IMG/VR virus record: IMGVR_UViG_3300027770_000074
Coordinates: 1 to 52,492 of that record
Length of the DNA: 52,492 bases
Reading direction: 5' to 3' (one strand)
Source of the DNA: a virus
Shown here one piece after another: positions 7,813 through 15,758 of this stretch. Below the pieces are notes generated by a model, which saw only the letters and a program-made list of their open reading frames with translations, did not search any database and was not told where the DNA came from. The translations under genes and the position numbers were made by a program. The stretch's first letter is position 1. Every line of letters starts with the position of its first letter.

Positions 7813-9396
7813 ATGCCTGCAGACTGGTCTTCTTTTATTAGTAATGTTTCAGACAAGCTTTCTTCTCAGTCTTTGAAAAGTAACCAGGAAACTGCTAACT
7901 ATATAACTGATCAATATGTTTCTTCAACTGTTGGAAAAGCACAGAGCCCTTTTGGAAACACCCATCAGAGTGGACAAAAGACAATCATGTCTATTGCACT
8001 TAAGAAAGGTATGGACGAGCTTGCTAAAAACCCATCTCCAACTTTTAAGCAGCGAGAGGAGGATCCGGCATTCTCTGATTTAACAGGAGGAATACCATCG
8101 GGTCCCAGTGGGGGATATGAAGTAATTAACGAGTACATAAAATGGGCTAAAGAGAATCCAACGCTTGCTCCTGCTTTTAAATTTACTGCACTTTTCGAGG
8201 ATCCTTCTGTATACCCCTCTAGTTTAGATAAGGCAATACCTTTACTTGCACAGAAAGTTCTTTCCCAATATGACGGAACTGAAGAATTTAATCAGTGGGT
8301 AGGAACACTCCCGATCGTACTTGGAGATTTGGGAAAAAGAATATATGACCAGTATATAAATATCATAACAAACAATAGAAGTTTAAACGTTGGCGTTGAA
8401 GTTACTGCAAATGTTGTGTATAGAAATGAAAATTATAACTATGCTGAGGTAAAAGCATTATCTGATAATATCATATACGATAACATTACCTCCGGAAGAA
8501 TTAGTAGTAGGGGAAGTAGCTCAGTCGAAGTTAGAGGGAAAATATCGAAAATAACTGTTGATAAACTAACAGGAAGACCTAAATACTTTGTTGCATATCA
8601 GAAAGATTTTTCCTCCAGGGGGATTATAACAGTTAACAAAGAAGTGTATACCGATACAATAAACGTGATTGTAGAAAGCGACTCCGTGAGATCGAGAGCA
8701 CTTTCTTTAAAATCAAATTTAAAATATACAAACAAGGTTTTTCAAGTTTCTTCAGAATATGATACAAATAATATACCACTTTGGGTTAACGAGAATTTGA
8801 TAGTAAAACTTAACTATTTAAAGCCTATAGATAAAGGATATTTAGATCAAATATATGATTTTATAGATCCACAGAGAAGCAAATTAATAAACATCCGAAA
8901 TTCTATAAACTCTAAAAAGAGTCTCTATGGGAATTCACAAAGTGGTGAGGTTAAAAAATGGTTTGATGCTTTAATTACCTGGGGTAATTCTTTGGCAGAT
9001 GAGGCCAAAAAACTCAATAATACCCAACAGGGTGATCAAAATGATCCCTATGAGATAATGGCAAAGGGTGTTATTGGGTACTGGATTTCAACACTGGTCC
9101 AGCCCTTAAGTGCATCACCTCCGGTTCCCCCTTGTAGCATTCCTACTCCTGGTGTGTATATTGGCTTGTTTTACGGTAATCAAAAATTTCTTGCTGATAA
9201 TTTAAGAAGAGCTTTTAATACTGGTAAAACTTTCAAAATCCCAGGATTAGAAAAAACAGCTGCACAGGCAGTTTCTAATGCTCTTGCTATATCCTTTGCC
9301 TTACATTTAGCTGAATTAAAGTTCCTCTATAATGGACAAATCACAACCCCTGGTGGACCAGTTCCTATGATAGGCTTTATTCCACTTGTTTATTAA
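7813..9396 (+). CDS. unrecognised large protein, probably virion-associated
   Basis: A 527-residue protein starting two bases after the spike gene. The N-terminal 100 residues are polar and Ser/Gln-rich. Residues about 195-300 look beta-rich (VGVEVTANVVYRNENYNY, VEVRGKISKITVDKLTGRPKYF). The C-terminus is distinct: PVPPCSIPTPGVYIGLFYGN, an Ala-rich helix (TAAQAVSNALAISFALHLAELKFLY), then ITTPGGPVPMIGFIPLVY. The Gly/Pro-rich final stretch is hydrophobic but too short to be clearly a membrane anchor. I recognise no family. Its place after the spike and before the operon terminator suggests a spike-associated or baseplate-plug role. This is inference only. Confidence 0.5.
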   Translation: MPADWSSFISNVSDKLSSQSLKSNQETANYITDQYVSSTVGKAQSPFGNTHQSGQKTIMSIALKKGMDELAKNPSPTFKQREEDPAFSDLTGGIPSGPSGGYEVINEYIKWAKENPTLAPAFKFTALFEDPSVYPSSLDKAIPLLAQKVLSQYDGTEEFNQWVGTLPIVLGDLGKRIYDQYINIITNNRSLNVGVEVTANVVYRNENYNYAEVKALSDNIIYDNITSGRISSRGSSSVEVRGKISKITVDKLTGRPKYFVAYQKDFSSRGIITVNKEVYTDTINVIVESDSVRSRALSLKSNLKYTNKVFQVSSEYDTNNIPLWVNENLIVKLNYLKPIDKGYLDQIYDFIDPQRSKLINIRNSINSKKSLYGNSQSGEVKKWFDALITWGNSLADEAKKLNNTQQGDQNDPYEIMAKGVIGYWISTLVQPLSASPPVPPCSIPTPGVYIGLFYGNQKFLADNLRRAFNTGKTFKIPGLEKTAAQAVSNALAISFALHLAELKFLYNGQITTPGGPVPMIGFIPLVY

Positions 9397-9437
9397 ATAT
9401 CCCTAATCTTTTTTAGATATATAAAGGGATATTTTTT
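9395..9437 (+). terminator. intrinsic terminator after the central-baseplate operon
   Basis: The arm AAATATCCCT (9395-9404) pairs with AGGGATATTT (9425-9434), followed by a run of six T ending at 9437. The left arm overlaps the stop codon. The 20-base loop holds a smaller ATCT/AGAT pair. The arms are AU-rich apart from the CCC/GGG core, so strength is uncertain. Confidence 0.6.
9417..9425 (+). promoter_or_regulatory. candidate late promoter inside the terminator, ATATATAAA
   Basis: ATATATAAA lies in the loop and right arm of the hairpin, 36 bases before the S1-like gene's ATG. It matches the recurring upstream motif of this genome. Promoter role is inferred. If real, one operon ends and the next begins within the same 40 bases. 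Confidence 0.4.
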
Positions 9438-9460
9438 CATTAACTTTAAAAAAACAAAAA

Positions 9461-10621
9461 ATGAACGACTTTCAAGTTGAAAACTTTGATTGGACTTTAC
9501 CGAATAAAAGAGCGGTAAATAAAAAAATTAAATCACCTGATGATTCTAAAGTTTATTGCCACGAGTCCTATGCTCAGGAATTAAGTAATCTTTATTTCTC
9601 TATCCATAGAAATGAAAATATAAGTGAGGGTAAGGATTTATTAGAAGGCGAGATGTACCAGTGTAAAATTACACATATCTCTAAAGACGAAGCACTTGCT
9701 CAGACCGTGTCTGGACAAACTGTTTATATAGATATCAGAAAAGAGCTAAGAGATGCTCAAAAATTTAATCTACAAAACGTAGATTTTAAAATTGATGACA
9801 TAGTAAAGGTGCGTGTTAGGAAAACCGGTGGATCTTATTTAGGATCTATGGTAGAGTGCTTTATGCAGAGTGTTAAAGCAGAGTTATTTGAGCAAATACG
9901 TCAAGAAAGTACTGCTTATACCGTTAAAATCGAAAGTGTTAATAAAGGTGGCTATATAGTGGATCTCTCTGGTATTAAATGTTTCTTACCTGGATCTTTG
10001 GCTGCAGCAAACAGGATAAAAGATTTTGATTCATACATCGGAAAGGAGATCCAAGTTATGATCGAGGGTTATGTTGAAGCTAAGGATATTTTTATAGTTT
10101 CTTATAAAAAGTATATCAATAAGATAATGCACTCTAAAATACAAGAGCTTGATCTGACTAAAAAATACAAAGGAACTGTAACAGGAACTAGCGAATTTGG
10201 TGTGTTTGTTGAGTGGGAAGAAATTTATACTGGATTAATACATAAAACAGAATTTGAAGGTGAAGGTCATGTTTTAAACTTCATCCCAGGTGATGAAATC
10301 GAATTCTACATCAAGGAGATTAAGGAAAAAAATAGATTAACACTAACATTAGAGCAACCTTTAGAAAGAAATGTGATATTCTCTGACTTGGAAAAACAGG
10401 TGAATGATGGAATATCCGAAGAATTTATAGCAAAAATTAAACACAGAAGAAAAAATGGAGCTTTGGTAGAAATTATTTCTTTGGGAGTTATGGCTTTAAT
10501 CCCGCAGGATAGACTGGAGAAGAAATACAAAAATGCTAAAGTTGGTGATGAGATAGAAATTCGTGTTTATGAAGTCGACCCTATAGCAGGAAAAATATTT
10601 GCACATCCGGTAAATGAATAA
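9461..10621 (+). CDS. S1-domain RNA-binding protein, ribosomal protein S1-like
   Basis: A 386-residue protein that reads as four S1 (OB-fold) repeats after a polar N-terminal extension. Their approximate limits are 61-138 (GEMYQCKITHISKDEAL), 150-217 (YTVKIESVNKGGYIVDLSG with CFLPGS), 232-300 (KYKGTVTGTSEFGVFVEWEE, TGLIHKTE, PGDEIEFYIKEI) and 318-384 (EEFIAKIKHRRKNGALVEI, ALIPQDRL, VGDEIEIRVYEVD). Repeat 3 is the most canonical. Bacterial S1 usually has four to six such repeats and brings mRNA to the 30S subunit, mainly when the Shine-Dalgarno is weak. The first 60 residues could replace the S2-binding arm of host S1, but no match is evident. The end overlaps the next gene by eight bases. It could act in translation takeover, mRNA protection or as a general RNA chaperone. 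Confidence 0.75.
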   Translation: MNDFQVENFDWTLPNKRAVNKKIKSPDDSKVYCHESYAQELSNLYFSIHRNENISEGKDLLEGEMYQCKITHISKDEALAQTVSGQTVYIDIRKELRDAQKFNLQNVDFKIDDIVKVRVRKTGGSYLGSMVECFMQSVKAELFEQIRQESTAYTVKIESVNKGGYIVDLSGIKCFLPGSLAAANRIKDFDSYIGKEIQVMIEGYVEAKDIFIVSYKKYINKIMHSKIQELDLTKKYKGTVTGTSEFGVFVEWEEIYTGLIHKTEFEGEGHVLNFIPGDEIEFYIKEIKEKNRLTLTLEQPLERNVIFSDLEKQVNDGISEEFIAKIKHRRKNGALVEIISLGVMALIPQDRLEKKYKNAKVGDEIEIRVYEVDPIAGKIFAHPVNE

Positions 10622-12017
10622 CAGTAATCATTTTGATACTATGCATGCTTTGAGCTCTTCTGTTATAGGATTCGAATTTGAATTTTATACAGATATGCTC
10701 AAAGGGCGTGTTGCGGATGAGCTCGAGAAATTACTGAAGAAGAAGGTGGTGGTTTCGGAGAAGTACCATTCAAAAACACCTATAGATAGGAATACATTTA
10801 AGCTCGAGCCTGATTATTCGGGTGGAAGTAAAATGGTGGAATTTATTACCGGCCCATTACCATATGACGAGGCAATTCCGATTATGATCAAAACCCTAAA
10901 ATGGATTGATGAAAACGGATGGACTAACGATAGATGCGCATTTCAATTCTCAATTAGCTTCGATAAATTCAGACCTGATATAAAAGATAGAATGGAAAAC
11001 TTAGATAAACTAAAGTTTATTTTAGGTTTGGATGAAGGTAGAATTTATGATAAATTTGGTAATAGAGCTAAAAATGTATATGCCAAATCTATAAAGAGAG
11101 TAGTTCCTAGGAATAGGTTTTCTATACTTGAAAACATTACCTCTATTGATCCGAGAATGTTTAAAGTTCCAGAGGACAAATACTATGGTGTGAATTTTAC
11201 CAAGTTAAAGGAAGGTTATCTTGAAATAAGATATCTAGGGAATAGGGATTATCAGAAAAAGATCAAAGAAATAAGAGAGATCGTAGATTATGTTATATTG
11301 TATCTCTATGATATACTTTCTAGAAGGATCTCAGGATATACTAAAGATGATGTTGCAAAGCTCCAGGTAATGATGAACGACTATGCTAAAGTTGTAAGAT
11401 CTTTTAACAATCCCGAATTCTTTTTTAGGAACTACCCCAACTTTCATCTTTTTGTTGATCTTAAGGGATGGGACGAAAATATTAGATCCTATTTTCCGGT
11501 GATTAAGAATAAAGTTTTTGATCTTATTGTTGAGGGTAATATAACCTCTTGTTATTTTAACTATGACACTACTACTGGGAGATATCAAGTAAAAGAAGCA
11601 AGGAGTAGAGATGCTTTTATTATAGAGGACGTTGATCTAATTCTAAGCGATGTTAAAAACGGTCTTATAGTTAATTGCAATCTTTATGATTGTGAAATTA
11701 AGAAATCGCATCTTGATAATTGTCAACTTCTCTCAGGTACCACTGTTTCCTCGTCTAAACTTAAAGCTACTAAAGTTGATTACACAAATACACTTAAGGA
11801 TTGCTTTATAGATTGTGAGGGAAAAAATTTAAACTGCAAAATAGAAGGTGGCGTTTTAAGAGGTGGTACCGTTGGTGAATATGCTGAGATAAGTGATGAT
11901 ACCATGAAGGTAAAGGGATGGGACGAGCTTAGAAAGCAGAGATTTATCTCAGATAAAAGACTTAAGGATTTGAACGATTCATCCCATATACCAAAGTTCA
12001 AAAACATGAACTTTTGA
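10614..12017 (+). CDS. amidoligase-like (COOH-NH2 ligase) protein with C-terminal beta-helix-like domain
   Basis: A 467-residue protein overlapping the S1-like gene by eight bases. The N-terminal half matches the pattern of the amidoligase_2 family (glutamine-synthetase-like fold): IGFEFEF near residue 18 (E21, E23), LEPDYSGGSKMVEFITGPLP (65-84, with E65, D67, E76), and GWTNDRCAFQFSISFD (102-117). That last stretch occupies the place of the family's usual 'GxHVHV', but the histidines are replaced, so activity is uncertain. Residues about 335-440 repeat short strands with Cys/Asn/Asp turns (IVNCNLYDCEIKKSHLDNCQ, LKDCFIDCEGKNLNCKIEGG), like a right-handed beta-helix or pentapeptide-type solenoid. 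Known family members form amide bonds between carboxylates and amines, some modifying proteins. The substrate here is unknown. Confidence 0.55.
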   Translation: MNNSNHFDTMHALSSSVIGFEFEFYTDMLKGRVADELEKLLKKKVVVSEKYHSKTPIDRNTFKLEPDYSGGSKMVEFITGPLPYDEAIPIMIKTLKWIDENGWTNDRCAFQFSISFDKFRPDIKDRMENLDKLKFILGLDEGRIYDKFGNRAKNVYAKSIKRVVPRNRFSILENITSIDPRMFKVPEDKYYGVNFTKLKEGYLEIRYLGNRDYQKKIKEIREIVDYVILYLYDILSRRISGYTKDDVAKLQVMMNDYAKVVRSFNNPEFFFRNYPNFHLFVDLKGWDENIRSYFPVIKNKVFDLIVEGNITSCYFNYDTTTGRYQVKEARSRDAFIIEDVDLILSDVKNGLIVNCNLYDCEIKKSHLDNCQLLSGTTVSSSKLKATKVDYTNTLKDCFIDCEGKNLNCKIEGGVLRGGTVGEYAEISDDTMKVKGWDELRKQRFISDKRLKDLNDSSHIPKFKNMNF

Positions 12018-12028
12018 TTTGACCCAAA

Positions 12029-12037
12029 ATATATAAT
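12029..12037 (+). promoter_or_regulatory. candidate late promoter, ATATATAAT
   Basis: ATATATAAT lies between the amidoligase stop and the ATG at 12043. It is only five bases from the start codon, so any transcript from it would be nearly leaderless. It matches the recurring motif of this genome. Confidence 0.35.
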
Positions 12038-12042
12038 ATCCT

Positions 12043-12840
12043 ATGATACTAGATGCTTTAATAAAAGAAATTGAGGATGCGTTATCATTTAGCTGTGCAC
12101 TCCCGTATAATCTTAATAGAAGTGAGATAGAAAGAATTATAGGAAGGGCTAAAGCTTGGATGTACGATAACTACCAATATGCTGCAGAGGACAGAGTTTT
12201 CGTGATACAGAAACAAATTTTTGATAACAGGAATTTTCTTTCTACACGTCAAATAAGACTGCCCGATTCTATAGTTAGTATCTACGATGTTCGAGATGTC
12301 GGGGGATCTGGGATATCAGGAAATCCAGATAGGGATTTTGGAGATTCTAAGCTACTTGGATCTGAACTTCTTTTATCACCCTTCGTTGGAGATAACCTTG
12401 TATATAGAACAGTGATGTATTCCTATTTTGATTTGGCAAGGGCTTATATGTTGAACAGCTATGCTTTTAAATGGAATAAAAATACAAAAAAACTTACCAT
12501 TCTAGGTAGAGACCCTGGAAGATCCGGGGGTAGCAATCAATCAGCGAAGTCTCAGCAGGCACAGGGATTTTCAGGTGGAGGTGGTTATGACGTAGCGATT
12601 AGATGCTATGTTGCTATAAACGATGAGGATTTATATAACGATGAACTCTTTGTTAGATATTGCATAGCTAAATGTAAAATAGCATTGGCGCAAATGCTTG
12701 GTGTTTTTTCTTATAATTTACCGGGAGGTGTTCAGATTAATGCTTCCGAAATAGGTAATCAAGGTGCAACAGAATTACAGGAGGTTATGGATATGATAAA
12801 CGGCGAAAACACTCCTTCTTATTTCTTACAGTGGAATTAA
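12043..12840 (+). CDS. probable virion connector/neck-type protein, family not recognised
   Basis: A 265-residue protein. The N-terminus is helical (MILDALIKEIEDALSFS, IERIIGRAKAWMYDNYQYAA). A beta-rich middle follows (QIRLPDSIVSIYDVRDVGG), of the sort seen in connector and head-completion proteins that begin with a helical bundle. Residues about 160-190 form a Ser/Gln/Gly-rich loop (SGGSNQSAKSQQAQGFSGGG). The C-terminal half has helices (FVRYCIAKCKIALAQML, TELQEVMDMIN). It is the last + strand gene before a strong terminator and faces the minus-strand regulator. A neck or baseplate-accessory role is suggested by general pattern and neighbourhood only. Confidence 0.4.
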   Translation: MILDALIKEIEDALSFSCALPYNLNRSEIERIIGRAKAWMYDNYQYAAEDRVFVIQKQIFDNRNFLSTRQIRLPDSIVSIYDVRDVGGSGISGNPDRDFGDSKLLGSELLLSPFVGDNLVYRTVMYSYFDLARAYMLNSYAFKWNKNTKKLTILGRDPGRSGGSNQSAKSQQAQGFSGGGGYDVAIRCYVAINDEDLYNDELFVRYCIAKCKIALAQMLGVFSYNLPGGVQINASEIGNQGATELQEVMDMINGENTPSYFLQWN

Positions 12841-12861
12841 TTTACAATACATAGACCCAAA

Positions 12862-12891
12862 AATAAAGGCCAGGATATCCTGGCCTTTATT
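12862..12891. terminator. bidirectional terminator between convergent genes
   Basis: A perfect 30-bp palindrome centred at 12876/12877. Its arms contain AAAGGCCAGGA and TCCTGGCCTTT, so both strands form a GC-rich hairpin followed by a short T-rich stretch. It lies between the + strand gene ending at 12840 and the minus-strand gene ending at 12909, where a two-way terminator is expected. A dimeric protein-binding site is the alternative but less likely given the position. Confidence 0.8.
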
Positions 12892-12908
12892 GCAATCTAA
12901 AAAATGTT

Positions 12909-13475
12909 TTATGCTAATCTGAAAATTCTATAGAATTTTTTATCTCTGTTTGTAGCACAGATTCTAATTCTGTAAGATTCAAACTCTTTTAAAACTAAGT
13001 GTTTGGTTACGTGTGAAAGATTTCTAGGTACTACAAAAGATTGCCCAACATTCATAGATTCCAATAGAATCCTAAGCTTCTCTCTTGCCATTAGATTTTC
13101 TGTTCTTCCAGATCTTGAAGGTAAAGGAATACCCGTTTCTAGTTTAAAAGTTTGAACAGTTTGAACAGTTTGCATTTGACCTGAGAATGCTTCAGTTTGC
13201 TGTGAAATCTGAGATACTGGATTAGACGTCTCTAATTTTTTAGCGTTAGATCTTACGTCTCTTCCAAAAGCTCCTTCAATTTTTAGAACATACTTTCTAA
13301 AGACGATTGAATCCTTAGTTCTTCCTAATCTTCCCGCTACTACGGATTTAGGAATTTTCTGTTCTACAGCCAACCTGAGGAAATTATCCTCTTCTGGTGT
13401 CCATGCTTTGTGTTTGTTCCCCTTTGATGATGTGCGGCCAAGGGGCTTGCCGTTTTTTGAAAATTTTCTTGCCAT
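12909..13475 (-). CDS. Myb/SANT-like DNA-binding regulator
   Basis: A 188-residue basic protein, one of only two minus-strand genes. Residues about 22-68 look like a Myb/SANT helix-turn-helix: KAWTPEEDNFLRLAVEQKIP, then SVVAGRLGRTKDSIVFRKYV, with the leading Trp, EED pair and 'LGRTxDSIxFR' recognition helix. A Gln/Thr-rich linker (QMQTVQTVQTF) joins a C-terminal domain (about 130-188, LLESMNVGQSFVVPRNLSHV... YRIRICATNRDKKFYRIFRL). That domain resembles the small 'GxSFxVP ... R..K.FRVxR' modules common in phages. It is transcribed away from the gp25-gp6 wedge operon across a 174-bp gap, so it could switch that operon. The short direct repeat of the VQT codons is near 13150-13170. Confidence 0.6.
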   Translation of the reverse strand: MARKFSKNGKPLGRTSSKGNKHKAWTPEEDNFLRLAVEQKIPKSVVAGRLGRTKDSIVFRKYVLKIEGAFGRDVRSNAKKLETSNPVSQISQQTEAFSGQMQTVQTVQTFKLETGIPLPSRSGRTENLMAREKLRILLESMNVGQSFVVPRNLSHVTKHLVLKEFESYRIRICATNRDKKFYRIFRLA

Positions 13476-13649
13476 AAAAATATAGGTTTTAAATTATGAT
13501 CCAAATATATGGAACCTTTTCGAGAAAAAAAAATTATAAGTGTTTTTTCCTTAAAAAAATCAAAAAAAATATTTTTTTGTTTAAATAAATTGGCACCTCC
13601 CTTTTTATCCCCGTCAGGGACAAGGGATATATAATCAGAATATTAAAAG
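13476..13649. promoter_or_regulatory. divergent control region between regulator and wedge operon
   Basis: A 174-bp gap with long A and T runs (13525-13590). On the minus strand TATATTTG (13509-13502) fits the Bacteroidota -7 element TAnnTTTG, 27 bases before the regulator's ATG; no clear -33 element was found. On the + side, TATCCC (13606-13611) and GGGATA (13624-13629) form an inverted repeat touching the ATATATAAT motif. This is a plausible operator for the adjacent regulator. The motifs are seen; the functions are inferred. Confidence 0.5.
13627..13635 (+). promoter_or_regulatory. candidate late promoter of the wedge operon, ATATATAAT
   Basis: ATATATAAT is 15 bases upstream of the gp25-like start and overlaps the right arm of the GGGATA inverted repeat. 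The same word with a preceding G occurs at 43151. It is the best-placed instance, since it opens a long run of same-strand genes. Confidence 0.45.
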
Positions 13650-14021
13650 ATGAGAGAAATCTACAACAGGGATCCCGATGATCCAAAATACAATCCATTT
13701 CAACTTGAATCACTAGATCCTGTTGAGATTTGTGTTGGCCAATTAAAGATGGTATTACTTACTAACAAGGGCGAGGTTTTAGGTGATCCCAAATTTGGGT
13801 TAAATATGGAGGATCTTATCTTTAATCTTGGTCTATCTGAGTCTAGTATAAAAAAAGAATTAGACCTTTTTTTAAAAACGTATGTTCCCCTTTTTGGAAA
13901 GCTCGGTGGTACATATACGCTTGAGTTTTATAAAGGAACCGAAAGGGATATAGCAACCCTAGATTTTTCTATACCCTCAGACGGGGGTTTAAGCCCAGTA
14001 GTAACTTTAAGAATAACCTAA
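13650..14021 (+). CDS. 25: baseplate wedge protein, gp25-like
   Basis: A 123-residue protein, close to the T4 gp25 length (132). Residues 36-58 carry the family core LLTNKGEVLGDPKFGLNMED, equivalent to 'TxxGExxxxPxFGxxLxxLLF' of the GPW/gp25 family. It is followed by a helix, and the C-terminal strands (YTLEFYKGTERDIATLDFSI) close the domain. gp25 is a conserved wedge protein that interacts with gp6 and primes sheath assembly. The gp6-like gene follows after seven bases, as in T4-type and Mu-type baseplate operons. Confidence 0.85.
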   Translation: MREIYNRDPDDPKYNPFQLESLDPVEICVGQLKMVLLTNKGEVLGDPKFGLNMEDLIFNLGLSESSIKKELDLFLKTYVPLFGKLGGTYTLEFYKGTERDIATLDFSIPSDGGLSPVVTLRIT

Positions 14022-14028
14022 ATTTAAT

Positions 14029-15756
14029 ATGAATATTTACCGGAAGAATAACATCCTAATAAATGGATTACTGAACGACACCTTTGTATTTTTACAAGAT
14101 ACGTATAATCAGACTGTTAATCTTTTTACAGTAGCTTCAGCTTGGGGACAGGTCTTGTTCGTATTGCAGAATCTTTCACAGATGATTCTTTACTTTATAG
14201 AGGATTCTATAACTGAACTTAATATAGAGCAAGCATCCAGAGATTATTCTGTTCGAAGTCTTGCTAGAATATCAGGGTACAATCCTGCAAGGTCTATGGC
14301 TGCTCAGGGAGAAGTCCAAATAGGGTGGAATAGAACAAACTCCGATGCCGGAGGAGGAGCGATAGTTTTATCTAATTACACACAAATAAAAAACCAGAAC
14401 AACGGTAAAAATTATTCATTAATACTATCCTCTCAAAAAATAACAATACCACTTACCGGCGGATCTAGTCCGATAAGAGTGAAGATAGCGGAGGGTGCTT
14501 TTCAAACACAGGTAGTAACCGGAACAGGTCAGTTACTTCAAAGTTTTAATTTACCAAGTCAGTCCGGATCATATATTGATCAATTCTATGTTGATGTTTA
14601 TGTGAATGAAGAGAGATGGAAAAGATACGAGTCTCTTTATGATATCCCTCTCAACGGAAAGGGATATCTAGTTAGAAGTGGAATTCAGGAGGGACTTGAC
14701 ATTTACTTTGGCAATTCTTTCTTTGGCGCGATTCCGCCAAGAGGATCAAGAATAAGAATTCAATATCTTCAAAATACTGGCGCTGCTGGAAACACAAAGG
14801 ATAACAAGCAAAGTCCTCTTAGTTATAGATGGGCAGATCCAGGAACAGATCTTTTTGGAGCGGAGGTTGATTTAAATGATTATATCCTTATAACGTCTAC
14901 GCTTAATCCAATGTTTGGTACTAATCCAGATTCTATTAATCTCATAAGATTGGTTGCACCTAAAACTAGTAGATCTTTCGTTTTTGCAAATGCACAGAAC
15001 TATGAGATATTTTTGGATAAGTTGCAAATATTTTCTCAGATCCAGGCTTTTTCGACCTTTGATGACGAGTACCTAGACGATGATAATATTGTCTACCTAT
15101 ATTTAATTCCGGATATCACTTTAAATATTTCTTCCAATGAGGATTATTTTAGCATACCATTAAATCAATTCCTGTTAACCTCTGATCAAAAAGCAATGAT
15201 TCTTAATTTGCTAGAGCAATCAGGATCTATGATTGCAACAACTGTGGTTAAGATAGTAGAGCCAGTAATTAGTAGATACACCGGTAATGTGATTATGACG
15301 ATCTTTGCTGGATTTGATCCGGAAACTATAAAAAGGGAGATTAGGAAAAGAATTTCAGAATACATGCTTAATGTGAAAAGACGAGACACCATACCAAAAT
15401 CTGACATAATTGCTATTATAGAAGGAATAGACGGTGTCGACTCAGTGAATTTCTTTTTTGTTGGTCAAAAAAATGAAGCTAACCAAACAATCATGCAGAA
15501 TATGACCAACGTTTCCACAGTTCAGCAGGATCAGCTTTTGGGACTAAACGAGTTCGGAGATATCGTAATAGGTAGAAACGAGCTTGTGGTACTTAGAGGT
15601 GGATGGTCCGATAGGAACGGAACTCTTTTCACTGAAAGTATAGTTGAGGGAAAACCTGGGCCACTTAATATTAGTATTTCTGCTATCGTTCAGCCTAACT
15701 TTAGAGCGGAGCTTAATGCTGAGCTTAAGGCCGCAATTCTTAAATCACAAGATTAA
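14029..15756 (+). CDS. 6: baseplate wedge protein, gp6 / J-like
   Basis: A 575-residue protein, near T4 gp6 (660). The N-terminus is helical and contains the hallmark YSVRSLARISGYNPARSMAA (residues 73-92), which is typical of gp6-type wedge proteins. Middle domains are beta-rich. Residues about 410-480 hold the conserved tail core: VVKIVEPVISRYTGNVIMTI, a helix with IKREIRKRISEYM, then IIAIIEGIDGVDSVNFFFV, matching the J-like 'IxxIxGVDxVN' motif. In T4, gp6 dimers form the inner ring of the baseplate. It starts seven bases after gp25 and ends two bases before the next gene. Confidence 0.8.
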   Translation: MNIYRKNNILINGLLNDTFVFLQDTYNQTVNLFTVASAWGQVLFVLQNLSQMILYFIEDSITELNIEQASRDYSVRSLARISGYNPARSMAAQGEVQIGWNRTNSDAGGGAIVLSNYTQIKNQNNGKNYSLILSSQKITIPLTGGSSPIRVKIAEGAFQTQVVTGTGQLLQSFNLPSQSGSYIDQFYVDVYVNEERWKRYESLYDIPLNGKGYLVRSGIQEGLDIYFGNSFFGAIPPRGSRIRIQYLQNTGAAGNTKDNKQSPLSYRWADPGTDLFGAEVDLNDYILITSTLNPMFGTNPDSINLIRLVAPKTSRSFVFANAQNYEIFLDKLQIFSQIQAFSTFDDEYLDDDNIVYLYLIPDITLNISSNEDYFSIPLNQFLLTSDQKAMILNLLEQSGSMIATTVVKIVEPVISRYTGNVIMTIFAGFDPETIKREIRKRISEYMLNVKRRDTIPKSDIIAIIEGIDGVDSVNFFFVGQKNEANQTIMQNMTNVSTVQQDQLLGLNEFGDIVIGRNELVVLRGGWSDRNGTLFTESIVEGKPGPLNISISAIVQPNFRAELNAELKAAILKSQD

Positions 15757-15758
15757 AA

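Noticed and set aside
12862-12891. Operator for the Myb-like regulator
   Set aside because: It lies between two gene ends, not at a promoter, and forms a GC-rich hairpin followed by T-rich sequence, so a terminator is the simpler reading.
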